In this document: positions 16,504-24,896 of the stretch, one piece after another
Layout: each line of letters begins with the position of its first letter
Position numbering within the stretch: the stretch's first letter is position 1
The notes under the pieces: model-generated
Told to the model about the DNA's origin: nothing
Seen by the model: the letters and a program-made list of their open reading frames with translations, nothing else
Database searches by the model: none
Program-made: the position numbers and the translations under genes
Source of the DNA: CAWIHA01 sp963835855
Lineage (GTDB): Bacteria > Acidobacteriota > Terriglobia > Bryobacterales > Bryobacteraceae
DNA: 41,070 bases
NCBI GenBank assembly: GCA_963835855.1
Contig: CAWIHA010000014.1
Coordinates: 1-41,070, forward strand
Direction: 5' to 3'

Positions 16504-17973
16504 ATGAAAAGAATACTACTGGCACTAGGGATCTTCGGAGGGTTTGGGTGCATAGGCTGTGCGCAAACCGTGGACGAAATTATCGCCAAGCACGTTGCCG
16601 CCCGCGGTCTCGATAAGCTGCTTGGCGTCGAGACCGTCCGCATTGCGCGCCACAGGATTTCAGGCGGTAGGGTGATACGGCAAGTGCTGGAGTTCAAGCG
16701 GCCCTCGAGCATACGCAACAGCAGTTGGATGGGCGCGTTTCTGTGGGATTTTGAAAGCTCGGATGGAACGTCCGGTTGGAAATTCGAGAACTACAGTATC
16801 GCACCCATGAGCGCCGAGCGGGCTCGCCGATACCCGCCGGTTTCCGACATTCTCGAGGGACCATTTGTCAATTACAAGGCCAAAGGGTACTCGGTGGAAC
16901 TTGCCGGAAAAAGGCAGGTCCGTGGCAGAGATTGCTATGAGCTGAAGACGACAACGAACAAGGGCGCTGTCGAGTCCCGTTGTCTGGATGCTGCAACCTT
17001 CCTCGAGATTGAGCGAACTGCTTACTCGGCAGGCGCAGTCCAATTCCGTATCGAGATTGGCGACCACCACCCTGTGAATGGCATCATGTTTCCGCACCTG
17101 CTGCGTCAATTCGACCAGTACGGGAATCCCCTGGAGTTCAGCGTTGTTGACGACATCGAGCTGGATGCGCCTCTGAACGATTCCTGGTTCGGCAAGCCGA
17201 ATCTTGCCGCGAAAACGCTGACCCTTGGCGGGTACCTATGCGCTTCGACCGTGTTAGCCAGGGCGATAATTTTCGACAGTCTTCGGGGGGTGAGTTCCAT
17301 CAGCGGTGTGAAGATCCTCGACGACGGCTTCGAATTTCACCAAAGCTGGCAGGACGCGGCGGGGCGGCCTCATTCCAAAACGTTTTCTTTCCCGTACGCA
17401 AAATTGGTGCAGGTCCAGCACCTCACTACGTTCGCTCAGAAGAATCTGTACGGAGGGCTGCTGACGGGCAGCAGGCGGGAGGCGGAGAACGACCACCTAC
17501 GCGTGTACCTCTCCGATAAGAGGCTGCTGGTGTGGGGCTCGGAAGCCATCGCCGAGCGGTTCTTGACCGCATTGAATCTGATTCTCACTTCCAAAGAGAA
17601 CAACACGTACGCCGGCGACGCCCTGGACCTGGAACAATTTCGGGCCGATCTGCGCGCATGGCGGCAGGCTGGTGGCGCGGCCGCTTGGCCCGACAACACA
17701 TATCGGCAGAGCAGGATACTTGGCGAGGCCGCGTACCGGCAGGGAAAGCTCGAAGAGGCCGCGCAGCAGTTCCAGGCGGGCGTGGCGGTGGCTCCCTACT
17801 GGGCCGAAGGATGGTTCAACGCCGCCATGATCCATGGAGGACTGAAGGACTATGCGCAGGCGGTCCTCGAGATGCAGCGCTATCTCGAGATATTTCCCGG
17901 TGCGCGGGACTCTCAAGCCGCCCGTGACCAGATCATCCTCTGGCAGCACGAACTGAACTACCCTCGCCTGTAA
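16504..17973 (+). CDS. Exported protein with LolA-like, PH-like and TPR regions (cluster gene 3)
   Basis: ATG 16504, 489 residues, 33 bases after the preceding stop. The N-terminus is a signal peptide (MKRILLALGIFGGFGCIGCAQ) with a possible lipobox at FGC or IGC. Residues about 22-230 resemble the outer-membrane lipoprotein-sorting (LolA-like) beta fold: VDEIIAKHVAARGLDKLLGV, then RGRDCYELKTTT and a chain of strands. Residues about 255-365 look like a PH-like domain (ISGVKILDDGFEFHQSW, VYLSDKRLLVWGSEAIAERFLTALNLI). Residues about 400-485 are TPR (GEAAYRQGKLEEAAQQFQAG, LKDYAQAV) and match the end of the gene at 13211. The TAA stop sits in the loop of a strong hairpin. Function unknown; probably works with its two neighbours at the envelope. 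Confidence 0.7.
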   Translation: MKRILLALGIFGGFGCIGCAQTVDEIIAKHVAARGLDKLLGVETVRIARHRISGGRVIRQVLEFKRPSSIRNSSWMGAFLWDFESSDGTSGWKFENYSIAPMSAERARRYPPVSDILEGPFVNYKAKGYSVELAGKRQVRGRDCYELKTTTNKGAVESRCLDAATFLEIERTAYSAGAVQFRIEIGDHHPVNGIMFPHLLRQFDQYGNPLEFSVVDDIELDAPLNDSWFGKPNLAAKTLTLGGYLCASTVLARAIIFDSLRGVSSISGVKILDDGFEFHQSWQDAAGRPHSKTFSFPYAKLVQVQHLTTFAQKNLYGGLLTGSRREAENDHLRVYLSDKRLLVWGSEAIAERFLTALNLILTSKENNTYAGDALDLEQFRADLRAWRQAGGAAAWPDNTYRQSRILGEAAYRQGKLEEAAQQFQAGVAVAPYWAEGWFNAAMIHGGLKDYAQAVLEMQRYLEIFPGARDSQAARDQIILWQHELNYPRL

Positions 17974-17990
17974 GGCAGGGTAGTTCAGTT
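17951..17990 (+). terminator. Perfect 14-base inverted repeat over the stop codon of cluster gene 3
   Basis: AACTGAACTACCCT (17951-17964) pairs perfectly with AGGGTAGTTCAGTT (17977-17990). A further GCC/GGC pair extends the stem inward, leaving a loop that contains the TAA stop codon. The left arm encodes the last residues of the protein. A short T run precedes TAAGG but there is no long U tract. Confidence 0.6.
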
Positions 17991-18121
17991 TAAGGCCGCC
18001 CAGAGGAGTATCATTTTGGGTGCGCGAGCCTTGCGCCATCCGGCAGCGCTCGACTGTACGGCGGGAACTATCCTCGCTATCCCATGGCTCTTTCAATAGA
18101 AGTTTGAGAGACTCTAACTCA

Positions 18122-18502
18122 ATGAACGCGTGGGGTAATCTGCTGGACCGCGCCGGAAGACACCGGGTAGCAGCCGTGTTGGTTGCCCTGATTCTTGCGC
18201 TCCACTTCTTGACTCCTGAACTCCAGCCGAACGAGGCGGGGAAGCTGGTCTACTCCCGCCAATTGCTGGATTCCTCGTTTCTGAATCGGGACTGGATACA
18301 GGCCCGCGGGACCGGCGATAGCATTTTCGACACACCTTTTGCTCTGGTCATGGCCCCGCTGTGGCTGGTTTTTAAGAACGCAACGATGGTCGCTTTGGCC
18401 GGGCGTTTGATGGTTTGGGTCGGCCTGCTTTTCGCCCTTGTGCGACTGGCCCGCGCGTTGGGCATTGGTTGGCTGGCGCTCGCAGCAGGTCTGATTGCGT
18501 GA
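18122..18502 (+). CDS. N-terminal fragment of a multi-spanning membrane protein (DUF6798-like)
   Basis: From ATG 18122, 126 residues with a first membrane segment (VAAVLVALILALHFLT), then an extracytoplasmic-type stretch (PNEAGKLVYSRQLLDSSFLNRDW) and three more hydrophobic segments (ALVMAPLWLVF, LAGRLMVWVGLLFALV, GIGWLALAAGLIA), ending at TGA 18500-18502. The layout resembles the start of large polytopic proteins that have an acidic YxxAR.. motif after the first helix. The likely remainder lies at about 20908-22063. The intervening DNA carries a radical SAM gene. I infer that one gene was split; alternatively these are two independent small genes. Confidence 0.5.
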   Translation: MNAWGNLLDRAGRHRVAAVLVALILALHFLTPELQPNEAGKLVYSRQLLDSSFLNRDWIQARGTGDSIFDTPFALVMAPLWLVFKNATMVALAGRLMVWVGLLFALVRLARALGIGWLALAAGLIA

Positions 18503-18573
18503 GTCCACTGTGGCCAGAGCCTGGGAGCGGGAAGAGGAATTCACCACCCCCTGATGCGGGCCGTTGGCAGTCC

Positions 18574-20169
18574 ATGAAAATCCTACTGTATAACCCCGAT
18601 AACGGCGTGACCCAGAACTTCATGCCGCACCTGTGGATGTTTCTCCTCCAGGCCCTCACGCCGCTCGACCACGAAGTGCTCCTAATCGACGGCAATACGC
18701 AGCCCATGACCGACGCCGAACTGGTCGAGTTTGTCCGCCGCTCAGAAATTGGACTGGTCGGTATCAGCGCCATGACCCGTATGGTCGCCAAGGCATACCA
18801 TGTGGCCGATGCCCTGCGCGCCGCCGGTGTTCTCGTCGTGATGGGCGGACCTCACGTTACCGAAGTGCCCGATGAAGCCCTTGGCCGCGACGGCGGACCG
18901 CGCCATGCCGACGCGATCGCGCTCGGGGAAGCGGATGAGACCTGGCCGCGGATCGTGGCAGACGCGGTACGCGGGCAATTGAAGGATGTGTACACGCCTG
19001 TCGATACTTTCGGCCAGGAACGAAAACCGAGCCTGCAGGATTACCCGCGGATTCCGTGGCAGTCGCTCGATATGGACCAATTCAACCGGATCCCCGCTTT
19101 CGTGCGCCCTGTCATTGAACACTTCCACTACCAGTGGGAGACCTTCCATATCATTCCAATTGAGTCCGGGCGCGGTTGTCCGTATGGCTGCGAATTCTGT
19201 ACGGTCACGGGCTTCTTCGGAGATTCCATCCGTTTTCGCACGAACCAGAGCATCATCGACGAATTGTTGCGCCTGAAAGTGCGCGCCCGCAGCACGCGCG
19301 GCCAGATCGCCGTGTTTTTCGTGGATGATAATTTCGCAATCAACGTAAAACGAACCAAGTCGCTGTTGCGAGATATCATTGCTGCTGGCGTGGAACTCAA
19401 CTGGGTTGCGCAGATCAGCGCCAACCTCCTGCGCGATGAGGAACTGGTGGACCTGATTGCGGATTCCGGCGGCAAATGGATTTTCATTGGGATGGAATCA
19501 CTGGACCCCGCCAACCTCGCGAGCGTTAAGAAAAGCTTCAACAAGCCAAACGAATACGCCGAAGTCCTGGAGCGGTTGGCCAAACGCAACATTTACGCGA
19601 TCACGTCCTTCATTTTCGGTCTGGACAACGACACCCCGGGTGTCGGAGAGCGCACCCTAACACAGATGCGCCAATGGCCGCCCGTGCTCCCCGTTTTCGG
19701 TCAAATCACGCCCTTCCCGGCCACGCCTCTGTACGACCGCCTGCAAAAGGAGGGCCGCCTCACGCGCCCCAAACACTGGCTGGAGTTCGCCCCGTTTCGC
19801 ATGGCACACACGCCGCTGAACATGACGATTACGCAAGTGCAGGGTGAAGTCCGCTACGCCTGGATGAACTCCTACAGCCCCGCCGCCACCGAGCGGGCCC
19901 TCGAAGCCATCGGCAATGAACCGGTTCCTTACAAGATCAGCCATATGGTGGCGCGGCTGTTTTTCCGCGGCATCTATTTCCCCAAGAAGGGCGTCTGGCA
20001 ATGGATGAAGCTGATCGCGGAGAATCGGCGCCCGATCTTCCGCATCATTCGTGAATCGTTCACGCAGTGGCACGGCACCGCCGATGCCATGCGACGCCAG
20101 CCACGTACAGCCGCGTTGACGCACCCTCATTTCGCGGAGAGCGCTCCTCCGGAAAGCGGCACTGAATAG
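18574..20169 (+). CDS. B12-binding-domain radical SAM protein
   Basis: From ATG 18574, 531 residues. Residues 1-130 form a cobalamin-binding (B12) Rossmann-like domain (KILLYNPDNGVTQNFMPHLW; IGLVGISAMTRM; VVMGGPHVTEVPDEAL). The radical SAM core begins at about residue 195 with the cluster motif GRGCPYGCEFCTVTGFFG (CxxxCxxC). Supporting segments are FFVDDNFAINVKRTKSLL, WIFIGMESLDPANLASVKKSFNK and FIFGLDNDTPGV. A C-terminal tail of about 120 residues (YKISHMVARLFFRGIYFPKKG) is typical of lipid- or cofactor-modifying members of this class. Substrate unknown; no biosynthetic partner is adjacent. It sits between two parts of an apparent membrane protein gene, so it may have arrived by insertion. 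No good ribosome-binding site precedes the ATG. Confidence 0.88.
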   Translation: MKILLYNPDNGVTQNFMPHLWMFLLQALTPLDHEVLLIDGNTQPMTDAELVEFVRRSEIGLVGISAMTRMVAKAYHVADALRAAGVLVVMGGPHVTEVPDEALGRDGGPRHADAIALGEADETWPRIVADAVRGQLKDVYTPVDTFGQERKPSLQDYPRIPWQSLDMDQFNRIPAFVRPVIEHFHYQWETFHIIPIESGRGCPYGCEFCTVTGFFGDSIRFRTNQSIIDELLRLKVRARSTRGQIAVFFVDDNFAINVKRTKSLLRDIIAAGVELNWVAQISANLLRDEELVDLIADSGGKWIFIGMESLDPANLASVKKSFNKPNEYAEVLERLAKRNIYAITSFIFGLDNDTPGVGERTLTQMRQWPPVLPVFGQITPFPATPLYDRLQKEGRLTRPKHWLEFAPFRMAHTPLNMTITQVQGEVRYAWMNSYSPAATERALEAIGNEPVPYKISHMVARLFFRGIYFPKKGVWQWMKLIAENRRPIFRIIRESFTQWHGTADAMRRQPRTAALTHPHFAESAPPESGTE

Positions 20170-20201
20170 AGCTAAAACGGGTGCCGGGAGGGCGCGCATT
20201 G

Positions 20202-20522
20202 ATGACCATTCGCAAGATCATAAACCGGGCGATTTGCCGCATCGCTTCGCACGATGCTTATCGGCTCACCATCCACCCACATGATCGCAATTGTCGTCCT
20301 CTTGCACTTGTGGAGGTCGAGATGTGCCGCAGATGCGGCCGAGAACTGGCGCGGTTAGGCCTCAGACCGCCTAATAGAATTCCAATGAGACAATTCCAAT
20401 TGAGAACGTTTGGAGCTATAGACGACTTCGCCTCTATTCGGCCCGAGCACCGCATGGCTATCGGCCAAGCGCTCGAAAGGCACTGGAGCCGAACGGTACG
20501 TATCGTTTCGCCGACGAAGTGA
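20202..20522 (+). CDS. Small hypothetical protein with CxxC motif
   Basis: From ATG 20202, with GGGAGGG nine bases upstream, 106 residues, 32 bases after the radical SAM stop. It has one CxxC knuckle (VEMCRRCGREL) and His/Cys residues just before it (HPHDRNC), which together could bind a metal. The C-terminal half is basic and helical (RMAIGQALERHWSRTVRIV). No family is recognised. Its translation signal and its position after the radical SAM gene support it only moderately. Confidence 0.4.
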   Translation: MTIRKIINRAICRIASHDAYRLTIHPHDRNCRPLALVEVEMCRRCGRELARLGLRPPNRIPMRQFQLRTFGAIDDFASIRPEHRMAIGQALERHWSRTVRIVSPTK

Positions 20523-20619
20523 AGCCTCGGAATATGTACGTCGGCGCGAGGTGATCCTCGCGCCGGTAAAGTGGGCGTTGACAATGCGCAAAAGAAGAAT
20601 TATGCGTTGGACAAACCCA

Positions 20620-20874
20620 TTAGCTGGGCCGCTTTGCAAGCGCATGAAGCAGATATCCTATGGGAAACACCGTGAGACCAAGTACGGCACTCCAGAAATC
20701 GAGGTAATGGCCAACGCTACATTCAAGCCCCCAATGCATCCAAGGAAACAGGTGAAGTGCTTCAGAAACATGAGTAAGAACAACCAGCACCAGACATCCT
20801 GCGCCGAGTAGCTGTAGGAAAGAGCCCACAGTCTTTCCTCTACAGAACAAGACTACCGAACCAGAAAACAGCAT
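20620..20874 (-). CDS. Small conserved-looking membrane protein
   Basis: Minus strand, 84 residues if started at ATG 20874; the frame continues to a TTG at 20889. Two hydrophobic segments (FLQLLGAGCLVLVVLTHV and DFWSAVLGLTVFPIGYLLHAL) flank a loop with HLFPWMHWGLE and GHYLDFW. The residue pattern, rich in His, Trp and Gly with real membrane spans, looks like a genuine protein rather than a shadow frame. I recall similar small proteins annotated as hypothetical in several soil bacteria but cannot name a family. The N-terminus may be truncated by the boundary near 20905. Confidence 0.5.
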   Translation of the reverse strand: MLFSGSVVLFCRGKTVGSFLQLLGAGCLVLVVLTHVSEALHLFPWMHWGLECSVGHYLDFWSAVLGLTVFPIGYLLHALAKRPS

Positions 20875-20907
20875 GCACGCTGGCAACAACGCAGCCCGCG
20901 CTTAATT

Positions 20908-22063
20908 AATGTGACATTCATGGCGTTGGCTCTCACGAGTATCCTGAACCAACGATTTCTGGTTGCGGGTGTTTATAGCGGCCTGGCCGTTCTGTGTCAT
21001 TTGCTAGTGGGCGGGTGGGGAGCGGTTGCGCTCGGAGGCGTACTGTTGTTGCGCGTACACGAAATTGGACTGCGACGGTTGATTCAATTTTGCGGCCCAC
21101 TTACGGCCCTCAGCTTGCCAGCCGTATTCCTAGCTCTGAGATATGCGGGCGCAGCGGGTCCCTCGGCTGACCCGCCTGACACGAACCAGCTCGTCGTCTT
21201 GTTTCGCAATCCGCACCACTTGGATACCCAACTATTTTGGAGGGTGGCGCGAGATTACGCTCGCGAGCCTGTTGGCTTCCGTGACCGTGATCGGCATGAG
21301 GCACGTCACGACTCGCTATAAGGCTGCATCTGCGGCCTCGTTTCTCTTGATGCTGCTAGGGGAGTTCGGAGCCGGATTGATCGCCCGCCGATGTGGTTGG
21401 CTATGGTTTCTAAAGACGTATCCATTCCGGGTAGCTGATGTCATGGTGCTGCTCCTGTTCTGGCTCGTGCTGCCGGATTTTGGGGCGGGGCTGGTGAACG
21501 GACTTTTTCGGAAGTTCAACATGGCAGTTCCGCGGGAGGCTTGGCTGGCAATCGGCTTAGTTTGCGGGACCGGACTGGCATTTTTGGAAATCCACGATCT
21601 CCGGATCTTTGTCCGCACCTGGTCGAAGTATGCCCGGGGCGATGCGAGTGCGTGGGGAGACATGACGCGTTGGATTCGGGGCCACACACCACCATCGGCC
21701 ATCTTCATCGCCCCGCCCTGGAAAGGCTCGTTTTGGCTTGAGGCGGAGCGCGCTGAAGTGGTCAATTTCAAGCGGCAGCCGCACAACAACCGCATCCAAG
21801 AATGGTACGCCCGGCTGGTGGCGCTGAACGGCGCGCCTTTCCACTCCGTCGGCTTCAATATTTTGAAGGAACTGCAACAGCATTACCCGGCCCTCGACTG
21901 CCGGCGAATCGAAAGCATTCGCGATGCATACGGCGCCGATTACTACTTAACGACCAGGCAACGTGGAGATTTATCGACTGCGCTTGCCCACCGCAACGGA
22001 ACTTACTTTTTATATGATTTGCATGTCGCCGCCGGACTAAGCGGCCTACACGCCCAGAAATAG
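20908..22063 (+). CDS. C-terminal part of the split membrane protein (DUF6798-like), frameshifted
   Basis: Membrane-protein sequence starts abruptly at about 20911 (TFMALALTSILNQRFLVAG, VLCHLLVGGWGAVALGGVLLL). It runs to about 21235 and then continues in another frame (WREITLASLLASVTVIGM through AGLSGLHAQK) to TAA 22063. Segments include WLWFLKTYPFRVADVMVLLLFWLV and a soluble tail with GHTPPSAIFIAPPWKGSFWLEAERAEVV, the kind of tail seen in large polytopic glycan or lipid-related membrane proteins. Together with 18122-18502 it would make a protein of roughly 500 residues, lacking perhaps 30-40 residues at the break. Both the missing segment and the frameshift make the gene non-functional as read, unless the sequence is wrong. 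Confidence 0.55.
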
Positions 22064-22237
22064 CGGAATGATTTCCTTTCGTCTGGATAGGTCCGCATCG
22101 TGGAACAGGCCATTGAGGAACACTTAAACGGTGAGCGGTCCGGGGAAGCACACCTCACCCGAATTCAAGCCGCGCTCAAAGAGGTGGAATTCTTCTCGCC
22201 CCCAGGTAGTGGACACTCGAGCAAGTTTTCGGAGACG

Positions 22238-22837
22238 CTAGAAGCCGGACTGGCCGGCCACCCAGTCCAGCATTTCCTTCAGCGCGCGCCCGCGGTGGCT
22301 CACTAGCAGCTTCCGCCCGGAGGTGAGTTCGCCGAATGAGCAGCCGAACGGCGGATAGTAGAACAGCGGGTCGTAGCCAAAACCGTTCTCGCCGCGCGGG
22401 GCGTCGAGTATCCGCCCTTCCACCGTGCCGCGGAACGTCCACACCAGACGCCCTTTTTGCGCCAGGGCGATGACGCAGACAAACCGCGCCGCGCGGGGAT
22501 GCACGCCGCGCAACTTTTCGAGAAGCAGGCGATTGTTCGCGGCATCGGTTGCATCCGGGCCGGCGAACCGCGCCGAGCGCACGCCCGGCTCGCCTCCCAG
22601 GGCGAGCACCTCCAGGCCGGAGTCGTCGGCGAACAGCAATCCCGGCGCGTGCGCGCTGTAATAGACGGCCTTCCCGACGGCGTTGGCCTCAAACGTCCTG
22701 CCGGTTTCCTCGAGCGGCTCGATTCGCTTCAGATTCTCGAGTGGCGCAATGTCGAGCTTCGCGCGCCCAAACTTTTCCGCCGACAGCCGGAATTCCTTCA
22801 ACTTGCCAGCGTTCGTCGTGGCGCAATACAACGTCAC
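22238..22837 (-). CDS. rdgB: XTP/dITP diphosphatase (RdgB/HAM1)
   Basis: Removes non-canonical purine nucleotides (XTP, dITP) by pyrophosphohydrolysis. The 199 residues open with LYCATTNAGKLKEF (the T/SxNxxK phosphate-binding start). They contain GLLFADDSGLEVLALGGEPGVRSARFAG and ENGFGYDPLFYYPPFG, and end with HRGRALKEML; all are hallmark segments. Start GTG 22837 overlaps the rph stop by four bases (GTGA), as expected of the common rph-rdgB pair. The much longer open frame upstream is a shadow of rph. Confidence 0.95.
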   Translation of the reverse strand: MTLYCATTNAGKLKEFRLSAEKFGRAKLDIAPLENLKRIEPLEETGRTFEANAVGKAVYYSAHAPGLLFADDSGLEVLALGGEPGVRSARFAGPDATDAANNRLLLEKLRGVHPRAARFVCVIALAQKGRLVWTFRGTVEGRILDAPRGENGFGYDPLFYYPPFGCSFGELTSGRKLLVSHRGRALKEMLDWVAGQSGF

Positions 22838-23550
22838 GCCGCGAGCTGCCCTTTTTGAACTGCGATGAGCTGAATGATGCCGTGGCGCGCGAGCGTTAGC
22901 AATTGGGAGAGTTGGCCGTCGTCGAAGGGCACCTGCTCCGCTGTAGCCTGCACCTCGACGAAACGGCCGCCGCCGGTCATGACGACGTTCATATCCACCT
23001 CGGCGCGCGAGTCTTCGTCGTAAGCGAGATCGATCATCGGTTGGCCATCCACCGTGCCAACACTGATCGCCGCCACGTAATCCTTCACCGGGGAGGCCTT
23101 GAGCACGCCGAATTCGACGAATTGCCGCACCGCGATCGAGAGCGCGACAAACGCTCCGGTGATGGCCGCCGTCCGCGTGCCTCCATCCGCCTGCACCACA
23201 TCGCAATCGAGCACGATGGTGCGCTCGCCCAGCCTGGAAAGGTCGATTACAGATCGCAGCGAGCGCCCGATCAGCCGCTGTATTTCGTGCGTGCGGCCGG
23301 AGGGGCGGCCACGCGTGACCTCACGCGGCGTGCGCTTCACGGTAGCGCGGGGCAGCATCGAATACTCCGCGGTCACCCATCCTTTGCCACTGCCGCGCAG
23401 GAACTGCGGAACGCTGTCCTCGACCGACGCGGCGCAGAGCACGCGTGTGTTGCCGACCTCGATCAACGCCGAGCCCTCGGCCGTCAGTAGGTAACCGGTT
23501 TCGATCCGCACCGGCCGTATCTGGTCCGGCGCGCGTCCATCCGTCCTCAT
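22834..23550 (-). CDS. rph: Ribonuclease PH
   Basis: Phosphorolytic 3'-to-5' exoribonuclease that trims tRNA 3' ends. The 238 residues begin RTDGRAPDQIRPVRIETGYL and include GWVTAEYSMLPRAT and RTPREVTRGRPSGRTHEIQRLIGRSL (read in two parts), the conserved phosphate and RNA-binding region, plus CDVVQADGGTRTAAITGAF. The start is ATG 23550, the M of MRTDGR. It begins eight bases after the stop of a 46-residue membrane protein and overlaps rdgB downstream, so the three form one operon. Confidence 0.96.
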   Translation of the reverse strand: MRTDGRAPDQIRPVRIETGYLLTAEGSALIEVGNTRVLCAASVEDSVPQFLRGSGKGWVTAEYSMLPRATVKRTPREVTRGRPSGRTHEIQRLIGRSLRSVIDLSRLGERTIVLDCDVVQADGGTRTAAITGAFVALSIAVRQFVEFGVLKASPVKDYVAAISVGTVDGQPMIDLAYDEDSRAEVDMNVVMTGGGRFVEVQATAEQVPFDDGQLSQLLTLARHGIIQLIAVQKGQLAA

Positions 23551-23558
23551 AGTGAATA

Positions 23559-23699
23559 TCAACTCGGCTTGAGAATAGCGTAAAACAGCAGGAGCAGCAG
23601 CGTCATTCCCAGGAGCAGGAACAAAATGCAGGGAACGGCGCCTCGTGCCTTGGGAGCTTTCGCCTTGGCCTTCGGCCGCGCCGGCTTGAATTTCGCCAT
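23559..23699 (-). CDS. 46-residue single-span membrane protein upstream of rph
   Basis: ATG 23699 to TGA 23559-23561. The first 20 residues are strongly basic and low in complexity (MAKFKPARPKAKAKAPKARG). One hydrophobic span follows (VPCILFLLLGMTLLLLLFYA) and then a short KPS tail. The basic-then-hydrophobic order predicts a cytoplasmic N-terminus and one membrane helix. TAGCTT lies five bases before the ATG. The stop is eight bases before the rph ATG, so it is the first gene of the rph-rdgB operon. No family is recognised; the clean architecture and tight spacing argue it is real. Confidence 0.6.
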   Translation of the reverse strand: MAKFKPARPKAKAKAPKARGAVPCILFLLLGMTLLLLLFYAILKPS

Positions 23700-23814
23700 A
23701 GACTAAGCTACTAGCCTACTTCATGGCGCGGAAACGTGCCTACGGAAGATGTGAAAAAAATGAGCGAAGCGCCATCCCTTTTAGCCACGGCCGGTGGACT
23801 GGTTCAGGGCTAAT

Positions 23815-24756
23815 ATGCAGCCCCTGCGGACGGGAGGGTGCGTCCGGCGCGACACTAAAGACGTGGCCGCGGAGAGTCTCGCTATCGAAGCCCCAATCGG
23901 CATTGCCGGGGCGGGCAGGATCGCGCAGGCGCTTGGGCGCCTGCTCATCGAGCGCGGCGAATCCGTCGCCGGAGTTGCGAGCCGCGACCTGGCTCACGCC
24001 CGCGACGCCGCCGGCTTTATGGGCGAAAGAGTCCAGCCGGTCGCCTATTCACAGCTTCCGCGCCACGCGCGCCGCATTCTCATCGCGGTTCCAGACGACG
24101 CCGTCACCGAGGTCGCGCGCACGCTCGCCGAAGCGGGGATGAAGGGCGGCGCGGCGTTGCACACCGCGGGCAGCCGCGGGCCGGATGCGCTTCGGCCACT
24201 CGCCGCCAACGGAGTCTCCTGCGCAACGCTCCACCCTCTCCAAACGGTCCCGACCCGCGAGCACGGCTTGGCGGCGCTCCAAGGCATCGCCTTCGGCATC
24301 ACCGGCGATGGCCCGGCCGCGCTGTGGGCCGAGTCGATTGCCAGGCTTCTCGATGGTGAGCCGTTGCGCATCGCCGCCGAGGCGAGACCGCTCTACCATG
24401 CCGCCGCCGTGATGGCGAGCAATTATATGGTGGCCCTAGTGGATGCGGCTGTTATGCTAATGAGTGCGGCCGGAATCGAGCCGGGCCGGGCCCTGCGCGC
24501 CATCGCCCCGCTTGTGCGGGCGAGCAGCGAAAACGCGCTGGCGCTCGGACCTCTCAAAGCTCTCACCGGTCCCATCGAGCGCGGTGATGTCGAAACCGTA
24601 GCCCGGCATTTGACCGCTCTCGCGCGAGTCGAACCGTCCCTCCGGGACTTGTATCGCGCCGCGGGCGCCCAGCTCCTCCCGCTGGCGTGTGGCCGCGGTC
24701 TGGCGGGCGAAAAGGCCCGCAAGTTGGAGGAACTGCTGATAGAAAAGGACCGTTGA
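23815..24756 (+). CDS. Rossmann-like and DUF2520 domain protein (panBC neighbour)
   Basis: About 313 residues if started at ATG 23815; an in-frame GTG at 23863 is an alternative closer to the fold start. The N-terminal Rossmann-like domain has the dinucleotide motif IGIAGAGRIAQALGRLL and ILIAVPDDAVTEVARTL. HTAGSRGPDALRPL and CATLHPLQTVP mark the end of that domain. The C-terminal half is all-helical DUF2520 (YHAAAVMASNYMVALVDAAV, GPIERGDVETVARHL). The architecture resembles ketopantoate and pyrroline-5-carboxylate reductases. It precedes panB and panC on the same strand, about 140 bases before panB; no panE is visible in the window, so a role in reducing ketopantoate is a reasonable but unproven inference. 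Confidence 0.8.
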   Translation: MQPLRTGGCVRRDTKDVAAESLAIEAPIGIAGAGRIAQALGRLLIERGESVAGVASRDLAHARDAAGFMGERVQPVAYSQLPRHARRILIAVPDDAVTEVARTLAEAGMKGGAALHTAGSRGPDALRPLAANGVSCATLHPLQTVPTREHGLAALQGIAFGITGDGPAALWAESIARLLDGEPLRIAAEARPLYHAAAVMASNYMVALVDAAVMLMSAAGIEPGRALRAIAPLVRASSENALALGPLKALTGPIERGDVETVARHLTALARVEPSLRDLYRAAGAQLLPLACGRGLAGEKARKLEELLIEKDR

Positions 24757-24896
24757 AAACTCCTGCCCATTGCGCTTGCCACGCGCGCGGCCGGCTGAAT
24801 GCAAATGCTTGAAACCGCGTGCTGCCCATTCCGCGCCGCGGCCGCAAGGGAACGATGGAGAGAGTTTTTCAGCCGTCCGGAAAGGCGAGCACGAAA

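Noticed and set aside
22100..22306. Short plus-strand ORF (68 codons) after the split membrane protein
   Set aside because: Its second half is antisense to the end of rdgB, and its first half has no motif or ribosome-binding site. I see nothing else in 22064-22237.
22838..23206. N-terminal extension of rdgB
   Set aside because: It is a shadow frame of rph; GTG 22837 gives the normal RdgB length and the usual four-base overlap.
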